Origin: Bacteriovoracaceae bacterium
GTDB lineage: Bacteria; Bdellovibrionota; Bacteriovoracia; Bacteriovoracales; Bacteriovoracaceae
Direction of reading: 5' to 3'
Length of the DNA stretch: 14,937 bases
Assembly (NCBI GenBank): GCA_023146355.1
Contig: JAGLCH010000157.1
Coordinates: 1 to 14,937, forward strand
This document shows, one piece after another, positions 1 through 6,376 of this stretch (position 1 is the first letter of the stretch; every line of letters begins with the position of its first letter). Position numbers and translations under genes: made by a program. The notes under the pieces were generated by a model that ran no database searches, was not told the origin of the DNA, and saw nothing but the letters and a program-made list of their open reading frames with translations.

Positions 1-263
1 GCCAAAATTTGCTGTTTGTTCATTCTTCCAAGGCGTCTTTTCTCGCTCTTGGCCTTCTCTGCTAGCTGCTCAAGCTTGTGTGACTCCATCCTCTCTTTAA
101 CTTCTGATTCAGAGAAACTTGGCCGACCATATTTTTTGATACGGGGATCTTTGGTTACTTTGTCAGCATACTCTACAAAATCACTCTTCTGAACATCAAT
201 TTCGATGTTGCGAGTGTGGTTTTTAACGGCAGATGCTGCTGGAATATTACCTAAAACTCTCAT
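1..263 (-). CDS. Partial hypothetical protein, N-terminal 87 residues
   Basis: An open frame runs leftwards from an ATG at 263 and leaves the window without a stop, so only the N-terminal 87 residues are visible. The start is supported by AGAGG a few bases upstream (minus-strand context AGAGGATAGGTTATG). The protein begins MRVLGNIPAASAV and has no signal peptide or membrane segment. From about residue 48 it is highly charged (runs of E, K and R) and probably alpha-helical or coiled-coil. I do not recognise the family. The gene is divergent from the HAD phosphatase gene, and the 124 bp between them must carry promoters for both. Its presence on this strand is one reason for rejecting the far-upstream start of the HAD frame. 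Confidence 0.65.
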   Translation of the reverse strand, partial: MRVLGNIPAASAVKNHTRNIEIDVQKSDFVEYADKVTKDPRIKKYGRPSFSESEVKERMESHKLEQLAEKAKSEKRRLGRMNKQQIL

Positions 264-304
264 AACCTATCCTCTATACTTATTGCATGGGATCATTGAA
301 ACCC

Positions 305-333
305 TTGCATTAAATACAATTTCCTTATATATA
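305..333 (+). promoter_or_regulatory. Putative sigma-70 promoter of the HAD phosphatase gene
   Basis: TTGCAT (305-310) and TATATA (328-333) are separated by exactly 17 bp. A perfect TATAAT also lies at 330-335, with a 19-bp spacer. A transcript would start near 340 and leave a leader of about 47 nt before the ATG at 388. Identified by eye only. Confidence 0.5.
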
Positions 334-387
334 ATACCAAATGTAGCGCTATCTATGCAGGGGTCAACCTTTGCCACAAGGGAAGTT

Positions 388-1059
388 ATGAAGACTAAGT
401 GCCGTCCGCAAAAAAGTATTAACTACTTGAAATCTAAACAAGCAGTCATGTTTGATATGGATGGAACTCTGTTTGATACCGAACCCCTTCATGCTCAGGC
501 CTTTCGCCAAGTTTTATTAGAAGAACAGATGGATCTCTCTGCAGAGGAGCTCGAATCCCGATTTTACGGTTACGCCGACCCTGCGGTTTTTGAAGAACTT
601 TTAGGAAAAAACTGTGACTCTGAGGGACTTGTTTTTCGTAAAAACGAAGTATTAAAGCAAGCAATTTCCATGCTCTCAACCGAGGAGCTTCTTAAGCTTC
701 AAGTTCCGGGGATGCTGGAATTATTAAAAGAGCTCAAGAGCTCAGGACTCAAGCTCGCTTTAATTTCGGCCAGCGAAAATGAGATCGTAAACCTAATGGT
801 AAAACATTCGGGAATCGCTCCCTACCTAGATACTGTTGTGGGTAGAAATGATACTGGCCGCTCAAAACCCCATCCCGATCCCTACTTTTTTGCCATGGAA
901 AAATTGGCAGTAGATCCAGATAACTCACTTATATTCGAGGATTCTCCCACCGGTCTAGAGGCCGCTAGAGAGTCAGGTGCTGAAGTGATTGCCATTGACC
1001 CAAAATGCGATGAGGAAGAGGACAGAGATGCCATCGCCAATTATTCTTGGCTAAAATAG
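388..1059 (+). CDS. HAD-superfamily hydrolase, subfamily IA (beta-phosphoglucomutase/phosphatase-like)
   Basis: This is a 223-aa cytoplasmic haloacid dehalogenase-type enzyme, most likely a phosphatase or phosphomutase acting on a small phosphorylated metabolite. Motif I is FDMDGTLFDTEP, with nucleophile D23 and acid/base D25. Residues 35-105 form the helical C1 cap. Motif II is the Ser of LISAS (127-129), motif III is K160 in GRSKPHPDP, and motif IV is FEDSPTGLEAA with E184 and D185. The sequence is complete and of usual length for subfamily IA. The ATG at 388 is chosen because it follows AAGGGA and lies about 20 residues before motif I. The open frame extends back to 205, but that part overlaps the promoter and the divergent gene. 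The DxDGTLxDTE and KPxPDP signature resembles beta-phosphoglucomutase, phosphoglycolate phosphatase and sugar phosphatases alike, so the substrate cannot be assigned. The gene appears monocistronic. Confidence 0.9.
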   Translation: MKTKCRPQKSINYLKSKQAVMFDMDGTLFDTEPLHAQAFRQVLLEEQMDLSAEELESRFYGYADPAVFEELLGKNCDSEGLVFRKNEVLKQAISMLSTEELLKLQVPGMLELLKELKSSGLKLALISASENEIVNLMVKHSGIAPYLDTVVGRNDTGRSKPHPDPYFFAMEKLAVDPDNSLIFEDSPTGLEAARESGAEVIAIDPKCDEEEDRDAIANYSWLK

Positions 1060-1082
1060 GCCATTTGATAAATTTTATTGAA

Positions 1083-1101
1083 CACTCCCCCGAGTGCTTT
1101 T
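1083..1101 (+). terminator. Probable weak terminator after the HAD gene
   Basis: CACTC and GAGTG form a 5-bp stem around a CCCC loop (1083-1096), followed by CTTTTT. It starts 24 nt after the HAD stop codon. The stem is short, so efficiency is uncertain. Confidence 0.45.
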
Positions 1102-1270
1102 TAAAGTCATAGAAATCAGATGAACTTATTCAAAGTAATCAAACAGTTATCAGTCATATTCACACTATAAAAATCTTCACAATCACGCTTCTCACTGTAT
1201 TTAATTGAACCGTTCACGATACCTGCTATTGTTGAGTTAACAAACAATGTGCTTTACCCTGCACCTTTGC
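1102..1270. other. AT-rich intergenic stretch with no recognised content
   Basis: The 296-bp gap between the HAD gene and the first lipoprotein gene holds a weak terminator at its left end and the conserved lipoprotein upstream motifs at its right end. In between I see only a 16-codon open frame (1120-1170) without a clear ribosome binding site. I find no convincing RNA gene, and no -35/-10 pair I would defend. Confidence 0.4.
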
Positions 1271-1304
1271 TGAACGTTTTCACCACACAGTTGTACGTAA
1301 GTTG
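1271..1304 (+). promoter_or_regulatory. Conserved upstream motif pair, lipoprotein copy 1
   Basis: TGAACGTTT (1271-1279) and GTTGTACGTAAGTTG (1290-1304) recur exactly upstream of the second lipoprotein gene (2204-2212 and 2219-2233). The 15-nt motif ends 51 nt before the ATG here and 50 nt before it in copy 2. The function is unknown. The different spacing between the two motifs (10 nt here, 6 nt there) argues against a simple -35/-10 pair. Confidence 0.55.
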
Positions 1305-1324
1305 AATAAGGCAGTTAGGGAATC

Positions 1325-1345
1325 AAAAGAGACGACGTTTCTTTT
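1325..1345 (+). promoter_or_regulatory. Operator-like dyad just upstream of lipoprotein copy 1
   Basis: Arms AAAAGAGACG and CGTTTCTTTT flank a central A. They are complementary at 9 of 10 positions, with the tenth a G-T pair. The dyad ends immediately before the weak Shine-Dalgarno GGA (1346-1348). Its core GACGACGTTTC corresponds to the perfect dyad GAAACGACGTTTC at copy 2. It could be a repressor site or an RNA structure near the ribosome binding site. Confidence 0.45.
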
Positions 1346-1355
1346 GGATTATGAC

Positions 1356-1994
1356 ATGAACTTTAAAAAATTATTACCCGTATTAGTTGTTGTTCTATCT
1401 TTAACCATCCTACCAAGTTGTGGGAAAAATGAATCAGGATTCACCCAGCTGCATATCCCAGGCGTTGATGGACCAAAGCTCCACCTAGTTGGAGACCAGA
1501 TGTTAATTTCAATTGTTTTCGAGAATTTAACTGTAGAAGGCGGTCTTCGCTACCCAGTCCCAAAGTACCCGAACTCACATATTGAGATCGCTCCAGATTT
1601 TGAATCAGAAGGAACTTTAATGGTCGTTGCAGTAGATCTCGACGATATCTTTGGAGGAAACATTGATCAGTTCGATTCACAAACTCTTCCTGGTGGTCGC
1701 CCACTACCTGGTGTATCTTCGGGACGGTTACCTGCTGTAGCTTTCTCAATTCCAAAGTGGAAGAACATAGGGTTTTACCTAGGACCTAAGATCTTTGGAC
1801 TATTCGTTCCTGTAAAAGGTCTAAATATGCAAGGTGCGATGCTTACAGCGAGATTCTACGCAGGTGGGTCCCGTCAAGGAAACATCTCTCTCGTAGGGGA
1901 AGATTCAAATGGTGAAAACTCTGGATTTCTTCTAATGCTAGATATGAGTTCGAAGACCAAGAAACGCCTTGAGTATCTTGCTCGAAAAAAATAG
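1356..1994 (+). CDS. Predicted lipoprotein, tandem paralogue copy 1
   Basis: This is a 212-aa protein with a lipoprotein signal peptide: MNFKK, a hydrophobic core, then LPSC with C22 as the lipidation site. Signal peptidase II processing and export to the periplasmic face of a membrane are therefore expected. The mature part is about 191 residues, beta-rich in appearance, with distinctive segments IPGVDGPKLH, RYPVPKYPNSHIEIAPDFES, AVAFSIPKWKN and TARFYAGG. I do not recognise the family and assign no function. The ATG at 1356 is preferred over the upstream ATG at 1302 for two reasons: it places the signal peptide at the N-terminus, and GGA 7 nt upstream matches the arrangement of copy 2. By hand count the mature protein is about 73% identical to copy 2 with no insertion or deletion. 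A strong terminator follows, so each copy appears to be its own transcription unit. Confidence 0.85.
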   Translation: MNFKKLLPVLVVVLSLTILPSCGKNESGFTQLHIPGVDGPKLHLVGDQMLISIVFENLTVEGGLRYPVPKYPNSHIEIAPDFESEGTLMVVAVDLDDIFGGNIDQFDSQTLPGGRPLPGVSSGRLPAVAFSIPKWKNIGFYLGPKIFGLFVPVKGLNMQGAMLTARFYAGGSRQGNISLVGEDSNGENSGFLLMLDMSSKTKKRLEYLARKK

Positions 1995-2020
1995 TTTCAA
2001 GTTAAATTTAAAAGATTTCT

Positions 2021-2044
2021 GGCCTCCCACTCGGGAGGCCTTTT
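2021..2044 (+). terminator. Rho-independent terminator after lipoprotein copy 1
   Basis: GGCCTCCC and GGGAGGCC form a perfect 8-bp GC-rich stem around ACTC (2021-2040), followed by TTTT. It starts 26 nt after the stop codon. Confidence 0.9.
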
Positions 2045-2069
2045 GCACAAGGTGCCAGGAGCTTTGGGG
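2045..2069 (+). repeat. REP-like inverted repeat, left copy
   Basis: This 25-nt sequence begins GCACAAGGTGCCAGGAGC and ends TTTGGGG. It matches the reverse complement of 2975-2999 at 22 of 25 positions. It contains a small hairpin, GCAC-N3-GTGC, whose loop differs between the copies while the stem is kept. It starts directly after the T-run of the preceding terminator. Confidence 0.6.
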
Positions 2070-2203
2070 GGATATGGGGTCACAATCCGACCACCCCAAA
2101 AGTGTCAAAGTTAGAAATACTTTACTTTTTTACTTAAGTTTTTAACCGACTAGAACGATAGGGTACCTGTAACAAAATAAAATATTACTCGAATTTCTTG
2201 TGT

Positions 2204-2233
2204 TGAACGTTTGTTGATGTTGTACGTAAGTTG
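2204..2233 (+). promoter_or_regulatory. Conserved upstream motif pair, lipoprotein copy 2
   Basis: TGAACGTTT (2204-2212) and GTTGTACGTAAGTTG (2219-2233) are exact matches to the motifs upstream of copy 1, in sequence that is otherwise diverged. This implies selection on a shared control region. Confidence 0.55.
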
Positions 2234-2255
2234 TTAATAGAAATCGGGCGCCCTA

Positions 2256-2268
2256 GAAACGACGTTTC
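2256..2268 (+). promoter_or_regulatory. Operator-like dyad upstream of lipoprotein copy 2
   Basis: GAAACG and CGTTTC are perfectly complementary around a central A. The centre lies 22 nt before the ATG at 2284, against 21 nt for the equivalent dyad of copy 1. Confidence 0.45.
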
Positions 2269-2283
2269 ATTATGGGTTTTAGA

Positions 2284-2916
2284 ATGAAAAAAATATTATC
2301 TGGACTGTTAATTTTACTTTTTGCTGTATCAATGACTGCCTGTAAGAAGGACATAGGCGGAAAAAGCACTCTTGCGATTCCTGGAGTCGATGGACCAAAA
2401 CTACACATTATCGATGACAAATTGCTAATTTCGATGGTTTTCGAGAATTTGACGATTGATGGTGGACTACGTTACCCAATTCCACAGTATCCAAATTCAC
2501 ACATCGAAATAGCACCCGATTTCGAATCTGATGGAACATTAATGGTTGTAGCTGTAGACCTTGATGACGTCTTTTCCAGCAGCCTTGATCTGCTAGATCC
2601 TATGACACTTCCTGGTGGACGCGCTCTTCCTGGTGTTGCTTCTGGAAAACTTCCTGCAGTAGCTTTCTCAATTCCAAAGTGGAAAAACTTGGCATTCTAT
2701 CTAGGGCCTAAGCTCTTTGGAATATTCGTTCCAGTACCTAACCTAGATATGGCAGGTGTAATGGTTACTGCAAGATTTTACGCAGGTGGAAAGCGCCAGG
2801 GCAATGTATCTTTAGTTGGTGAAGACACTAACGATGAAAACTCTGGATTTCTTCTAATGCTAGACCTTGACTCAACAACTAAGAAGAAGCTTAAGTACCT
2901 CGCAAATAAGTACTAA
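2284..2916 (+). CDS. Predicted lipoprotein, tandem paralogue copy 2
   Basis: This is a 210-aa paralogue of the preceding gene. The signal peptide MKKILSGLLILLFAVSMTAC ends in a lipobox with C20, so lipidation and periplasmic exposure are expected. The 191-residue mature part aligns to copy 1 without gaps at about 73% identity. Invariant blocks include IPGVDGPKLH, PNSHIEIAPDFES, GTLMVVAVDLDD, AVAFSIPKWKN and ENSGFLLMLD. Differences concentrate in the first eight mature residues and around residues 98-107. The ATG at 2284 is preferred over 2272 because it starts the signal peptide directly and has GGG 7 nt upstream. The family is unrecognised and the function unknown. Ungapped divergence with conserved blocks suggests an old tandem duplication kept under purifying selection. 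The gene, with its control region and terminator, lies between two inverted REP-like repeats. Confidence 0.85.
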   Translation: MKKILSGLLILLFAVSMTACKKDIGGKSTLAIPGVDGPKLHIIDDKLLISMVFENLTIDGGLRYPIPQYPNSHIEIAPDFESDGTLMVVAVDLDDVFSSSLDLLDPMTLPGGRALPGVASGKLPAVAFSIPKWKNLAFYLGPKLFGIFVPVPNLDMAGVMVTARFYAGGKRQGNVSLVGEDTNDENSGFLLMLDLDSTTKKKLKYLANKY

Positions 2917-2939
2917 CCTAATCCAACAAACAATAAGAG

Positions 2940-2963
2940 GCCTCTGCTGTGCGGAGGCTTTTT
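2940..2963 (+). terminator. Rho-independent terminator after lipoprotein copy 2
   Basis: GCCTCTGC and GCGGAGGC form an 8-bp stem (one T-G pair) around TGT (2940-2958), followed by five T. It may also act weakly on the convergent minus-strand operon, which ends at 2999. Confidence 0.85.
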
Positions 2964-2974
2964 ATCGTTTAATG

Positions 2975-2999
2975 CCCCAAGGCTCCTGGCACTTCGTGC
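2975..2999 (-). repeat. REP-like inverted repeat, right copy
   Basis: This is the inverted counterpart of 2045-2069 (22 of 25 positions; the inner 18 nt match at 17). Read on the minus strand it starts GCACGAAGTGCCAGGAGC and ends CTTGGGG, again with a GCAC-N3-GTGC hairpin. It follows the terminator of copy 2 and touches the stop codon of the minus-strand gene at 2999. Confidence 0.6.
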
Positions 3000-4600
3000 T
3001 ATTTTTTCTTTTTGAGTTTCTTCTTTAATATGTCAGTACGATGAATAGTTAGGGCCCACTGATAGTTAGTCGATTCGTTGTTTTCCAGTTCAGTATGAAC
3101 TGGGCCTTTGATTGCATCAATGTCATTTACAACATAAAAGTGATTCCCAAGAACTGCCGTAATATTATACAGTCCAGTATGAAGCTTGTTATCAATAAGA
3201 AACTTCAGAAAAATCAGGCGAACCGGTTCAATTTTTGACCCGAGCTTATCCCATTTTTTCATATCCGCTAAACCCTGCCGGCTTTGGAAGTCAGTAAGAG
3301 GCCCTTTAAGAGCATTGCTCATAACCTCACTAAATTCAAAATCCGCTTTAAACTTTTTCATATCAACTGAGCGCTTTTGCTTATCACTAGCAAAAAGTCC
3401 CTTTCGTGCAATTTCAAACTGTGTAACTTTCTTAATTAGTATAGGTTTTGGAATAGGCTTAGGCCTAGGCTTTGGAATAGGCGCAACAACAATAGCAGGC
3501 AGGGGTTTAGGCTTTGGTATGGGCTTAGGGACTACAACGACGATTGGAGCAGGCTTTGGTTTTACTACCTCTTTCTTTGCAACAAAAATAAAATCATCAA
3601 GACCCTTATCATCAAATTCTTTTAGTGCTCCAGCAATAAAAATATTACCCTGCTTATAGCGCACATCTGACTTTTTTATCTTTCTATAAAGATCTTCACT
3701 TAAATGTTGAAGGTATGGAATCTTCTTCTCTTTTGAACTATTGATCTGTGAAAAACGCTTGAGACAGGCACGTCCATGCCCACCATCATTAATGACAGAA
3801 ACAGTATTGGCACGCTGTAGCAAATAGGTAAAAATCCCGGCATCTGTAAATCCATAATGAGCATCCACTTCAGAACACAGGTGCTTAATAACTTTTTTTT
3901 CTTCACGACAGATCTGATCAAATGTTCTCTTTAGCCTCGGAAGACTTGTGGTTTTACCTATAGAATACTCATGGCCAATTCTTCTTTCAACTAGCCCTGT
4001 AAACTCTCCTGATCGAAGCTGATCGTTAAGTGCGAGTACCCAACGATCGATATTCTTCTTACTCTGCTTAACCAGTCTCCCTTTTTCAAGCCCCATCAAA
4101 TGGCGATCTTTTATTCTAGTGAGGAACTTCTTCATCTCATGGGATTTTGGATAACACTGAGCAAAGGTATCTTTCCACTTTAATGAGCAAGTAGAAGGAG
4201 AAATCCCAAGGCGGTACGAGGCTATACGATACTCTCTCATCGCTTCAAATAGATAACTAATACCAATCAGCCGGTAAAGATAACGAATATAACTGTAGCT
4301 ATTAGCGAGATAATAATTGGGGCAACTTATGTCGGGATATGTTTCATCAACCCAGAGATCTCTTAAACGGAAAATTTCTTCTTGTAGTTGTCGATTGAGA
4401 TACTTCTTTTTAAAGACCTCATCAAGTAATGTCATTTTTTCAGATGAGGAATTTGTAGAAAAACGATTATCAGTTGGGCCCGAGTAGTGACCCAGGTCTT
4501 TCTCTCCCAAGAAGGTCTGATCATAGTAGTCATTTGAGACGACCTTACCAAAACCTAAAGGAGTAAGAACTATTAAAAGAGAAAATAGAAATTGCTTCAA
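2999..4600 (-). CDS. Unrecognised secreted protein with Pro/Lys-rich linker, fifth gene of the TPAT operon
   Basis: The chosen start is the TTG at 4600, giving 533 aa. It lies 7 nt past the dctM stop, has AGG 6 nt upstream, and puts the signal peptide (MKQFLFSLLIVLTPLGFG) at the N-terminus. An ATG at 4642 would overlap dctM and has no visible ribosome binding site. Residues about 20-345 form a helical, charged region with six cysteines (DISCP, PSTCS, AQCYP, QICRE, HLCSE, RACLK), compatible with three disulfides in the periplasm. Residues about 345-389 are a repetitive linker of KPKP, PKPIPKPKP and PKPRPKP units, like periplasm-spanning linkers. A C-terminal domain of about 140 residues ends in a lysine run (KKKLKKKK). 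I recognise no family. Its place directly behind TRAP permease genes suggests an accessory role in the same transport process. This is inference from position only. Confidence 0.75.
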   Translation of the reverse strand: MKQFLFSLLIVLTPLGFGKVVSNDYYDQTFLGEKDLGHYSGPTDNRFSTNSSSEKMTLLDEVFKKKYLNRQLQEEIFRLRDLWVDETYPDISCPNYYLANSYSYIRYLYRLIGISYLFEAMREYRIASYRLGISPSTCSLKWKDTFAQCYPKSHEMKKFLTRIKDRHLMGLEKGRLVKQSKKNIDRWVLALNDQLRSGEFTGLVERRIGHEYSIGKTTSLPRLKRTFDQICREEKKVIKHLCSEVDAHYGFTDAGIFTYLLQRANTVSVINDGGHGRACLKRFSQINSSKEKKIPYLQHLSEDLYRKIKKSDVRYKQGNIFIAGALKEFDDKGLDDFIFVAKKEVVKPKPAPIVVVVPKPIPKPKPLPAIVVAPIPKPRPKPIPKPILIKKVTQFEIARKGLFASDKQKRSVDMKKFKADFEFSEVMSNALKGPLTDFQSRQGLADMKKWDKLGSKIEPVRLIFLKFLIDNKLHTGLYNITAVLGNHFYVVNDIDAIKGPVHTELENNESTNYQWALTIHRTDILKKKLKKKK

Positions 4601-4607
4601 TCCTAAC

Positions 4608-5867
4608 CTACTGTATCCAAAATAAACTGATGAAGGGTACATAAGTTATTATTATCAAGGCAACCAATAGTAAAAGCAAGAAAGGCAAAGATGACTTATA
4701 AAGCTCAATAATTGGCCGGTTGAAGCGGATTGAACTAATGAAAAGATTTATGCCCACAGGCGGCGTAATATAGCCAATCTCCAAGTTTGTGAGGAAGATC
4801 ATCGCCAAATGGACAGGATGAATACCAAATTCCATCGCAATAGGTGTGATTAATGGCACAACTACAATAATGGCACTAAAAATATCCATCAAACTTCCCA
4901 CCACTAAAAGGAAGATATTGAGAAAAGCTAAGAAGGCATATTTATTTGAGATAACAAGTCGGATATATTCAAATAGAAGGGTTGGTATCTCTTCATCGAC
5001 GATATAATTAGTCACACCTAGAGCACAGCACAGAATAAGCAAAATCGTTCCAACTAAACAGGTACTATCCACAACAATACTAGGGAGTTTTGAAAGCTTG
5101 ATATCGCGGTAAACGAAGCACTCAATTAAAAGAACATAAAAAGCAGTAAAGGCAGCAGCTTCAGATGGTGTAACAAGGCCACCATATATTCCTGATAGCA
5201 CTCCTACTGGAAGCATTATCTCGAAAAAAGCACCCTTAAACGAAGCGAGAACTTCCGCAGAGGAAAACTTAATCTTTTTCCTTCCTGCAAAGTTACCATT
5301 TTTTATTGCCCACAGTGAAAGAATACCGATCAAGAGAATTCCAGGAACAATTCCAGCTTTAAAAAGATCATTTATATCAACTTTTGCCACCACTCCATAA
5401 AGAATAATGGGAAGCGACGGTGGAAAAAGCAATCCAAGAGACCCAGAAGTAGTAATTAATCCTATTGAGAACTTATCTGTGTATCCTTCATTTTTTAATA
5501 TTGGATAGAGAAGTCCACCAAGTGCAATAATTGTTACTCCCGATGCACCTGTAAAAGCGGTAAAAAAAGCACAAACAAAAAGCCCTACAATAGCAACACC
5601 ACCAGGCATCCAACCGATAATTGCCTCAGCAAATCGAAGGAGTCGCTTGGGTGCGCCCGACTCTGCCATTAAGTATCCTGCAAGAGTAAAAAGAGGAATT
5701 GTCATCAATGTGGACGAACTGGAAAGCCGATAGATTTCGATGGCAATTGAAGAAGTTGAGACATCTGCAATGGTAAAAGCTGAAAGAGCAAAAAGGCCCA
5801 TGACTACAAAAAGAGGCACGCCTAAAATTGCACAACCGAGAATTCCAACAAAGACTAAAACTGTCAT
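4608..5867 (-). CDS. dctM: TRAP transporter large permease, DctM family (TPAT M component)
   Basis: This 419-aa inner-membrane protein has about a dozen hydrophobic segments. It is the translocating subunit of a TRAP transporter, which imports solute using an ion gradient. Family signatures are PLFTLAGYLMAESG (58-71), FTGASGVTIIALGGLLYP (105-122), the TSGSLGLLFPPSLPIILYG region (140-158) and, near the C-terminus, EIGYITPPVGIN. Length is normal for DctM and the sequence is intact. The ATG at 5867 shares one base with the dctQ stop (TAATG), and GGGGAGG lies about 8 nt upstream inside dctQ, so translation is probably coupled. In the Treponema pallidum TPAT the Q and M parts are fused in one protein; here they are separate genes. 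The upstream tatT- and tatP-like genes and an unrecognised downstream gene complete the operon. Confidence 0.93.
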   Translation of the reverse strand: MTVLVFVGILGCAILGVPLFVVMGLFALSAFTIADVSTSSIAIEIYRLSSSSTLMTIPLFTLAGYLMAESGAPKRLLRFAEAIIGWMPGGVAIVGLFVCAFFTAFTGASGVTIIALGGLLYPILKNEGYTDKFSIGLITTSGSLGLLFPPSLPIILYGVVAKVDINDLFKAGIVPGILLIGILSLWAIKNGNFAGRKKIKFSSAEVLASFKGAFFEIMLPVGVLSGIYGGLVTPSEAAAFTAFYVLLIECFVYRDIKLSKLPSIVVDSTCLVGTILLILCCALGVTNYIVDEEIPTLLFEYIRLVISNKYAFLAFLNIFLLVVGSLMDIFSAIIVVVPLITPIAMEFGIHPVHLAMIFLTNLEIGYITPPVGINLFISSIRFNRPIIELYKSSLPFLLLLLVALIIITYVPFISLFWIQ

Positions 5868-6373
5868 TAAATGGCCTCCCCATCGTGAAATATAGAAAAA
5901 GAATTCACGAACTTATAAAAGAATCGAAAGGCGATAAGAGAGAAACCTACGGGGATTATTCCAACTAGAAATCCGCTGTGAATGCCTAAAAAAACTTCTT
6001 TTCCGTATTGTAGCTCAACTACATAAAACCCATAGGCGCTGTCGGTGAGCCAAACTACGGCAAAAAATGATATAAAATAAATCAGACGATCAAAGCGCAT
6101 TTTGATTTTTTTATTGTGGAAGGCCTCAAAGTAGCGCCCTAGAATATCGATTGAAATATGGGCATTTCTACCTGCTGCTATAATCCCTCCCAAAAAGGCG
6201 AGAAGAAATACGAGGTGGCGAACAAATGGCTCAATCCAAACCAAAGGTGTATTCGTCCATCGGAGTACAATTCCAGTGATACTTGAAACTAATAAAACTG
6301 CCATTGTGAGAACAACGAAAAAAATTGTCACTCTATCAACTAATTTGTCTAATTTGGTTAGAAACTTATACAT
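5867..6373 (-). CDS. dctQ: TRAP transporter small permease, DctQ family (TPAT Q component)
   Basis: This 168-aa membrane protein has four hydrophobic segments (about 16-38, 50-67, 95-110 and 130-150), the usual size and topology for DctQ. Typical signatures are the LVWIEPFVRH segment with W46, E48 and R52, followed by GRNAHISIDIL (68-78), matching the conserved W-E-x-x-R and (N)xHI-x-[VI]D motifs. The small permease associates with DctM and is required for uptake in characterised TRAP systems. The start ATG at 6373 is only 3 nt past the stop of the binding-protein gene, and its stop overlaps the dctM start by one base, so all three are surely co-transcribed. Nothing in the sequence indicates substrate. 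Confidence 0.92.
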   Translation of the reverse strand: MYKFLTKLDKLVDRVTIFFVVLTMAVLLVSSITGIVLRWTNTPLVWIEPFVRHLVFLLAFLGGIIAAGRNAHISIDILGRYFEAFHNKKIKMRFDRLIYFISFFAVVWLTDSAYGFYVVELQYGKEVFLGIHSGFLVGIIPVGFSLIAFRFFYKFVNSFSIFHDGEAI

Positions 6374-6376
6374 GGC

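Noticed and set aside
281..310. Repeated TTGCAT with partly inverted GCATGGG/CCCTTGC in the HAD promoter region
   Set aside because: Matches are short and imperfect, within chance for AT-rich DNA. One copy is simply the proposed -35 box.
1120..1170. A 16-codon frame (MNLFKVIKQLSV...) that resembles the start of a signal peptide, as if a third lipoprotein copy had decayed
   Set aside because: Too short, with no ribosome binding site, and none of the conserved lipoprotein blocks follow in any frame.
1271..1304. Reading TGAAC...CGTA as an ECF-sigma promoter
   Set aside because: The spacing differs by 4 nt between the two paralogues (20 and 16 nt), more than a sigma factor normally tolerates. 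Kept only as one possibility in the findings.
1302..1355. Upstream ATG adding 18 residues to lipoprotein copy 1
   Set aside because: It would place charged residues before the lipoprotein signal peptide and cover the conserved dyad. The ATG at 1356 matches the layout of copy 2.
3186..3659. A 157-aa plus-strand frame rich in GFGIGLG repeats
   Set aside because: It is the antisense reading of the Pro/Lys-rich linker of the minus-strand gene, with no ribosome binding site or recognisable domain.
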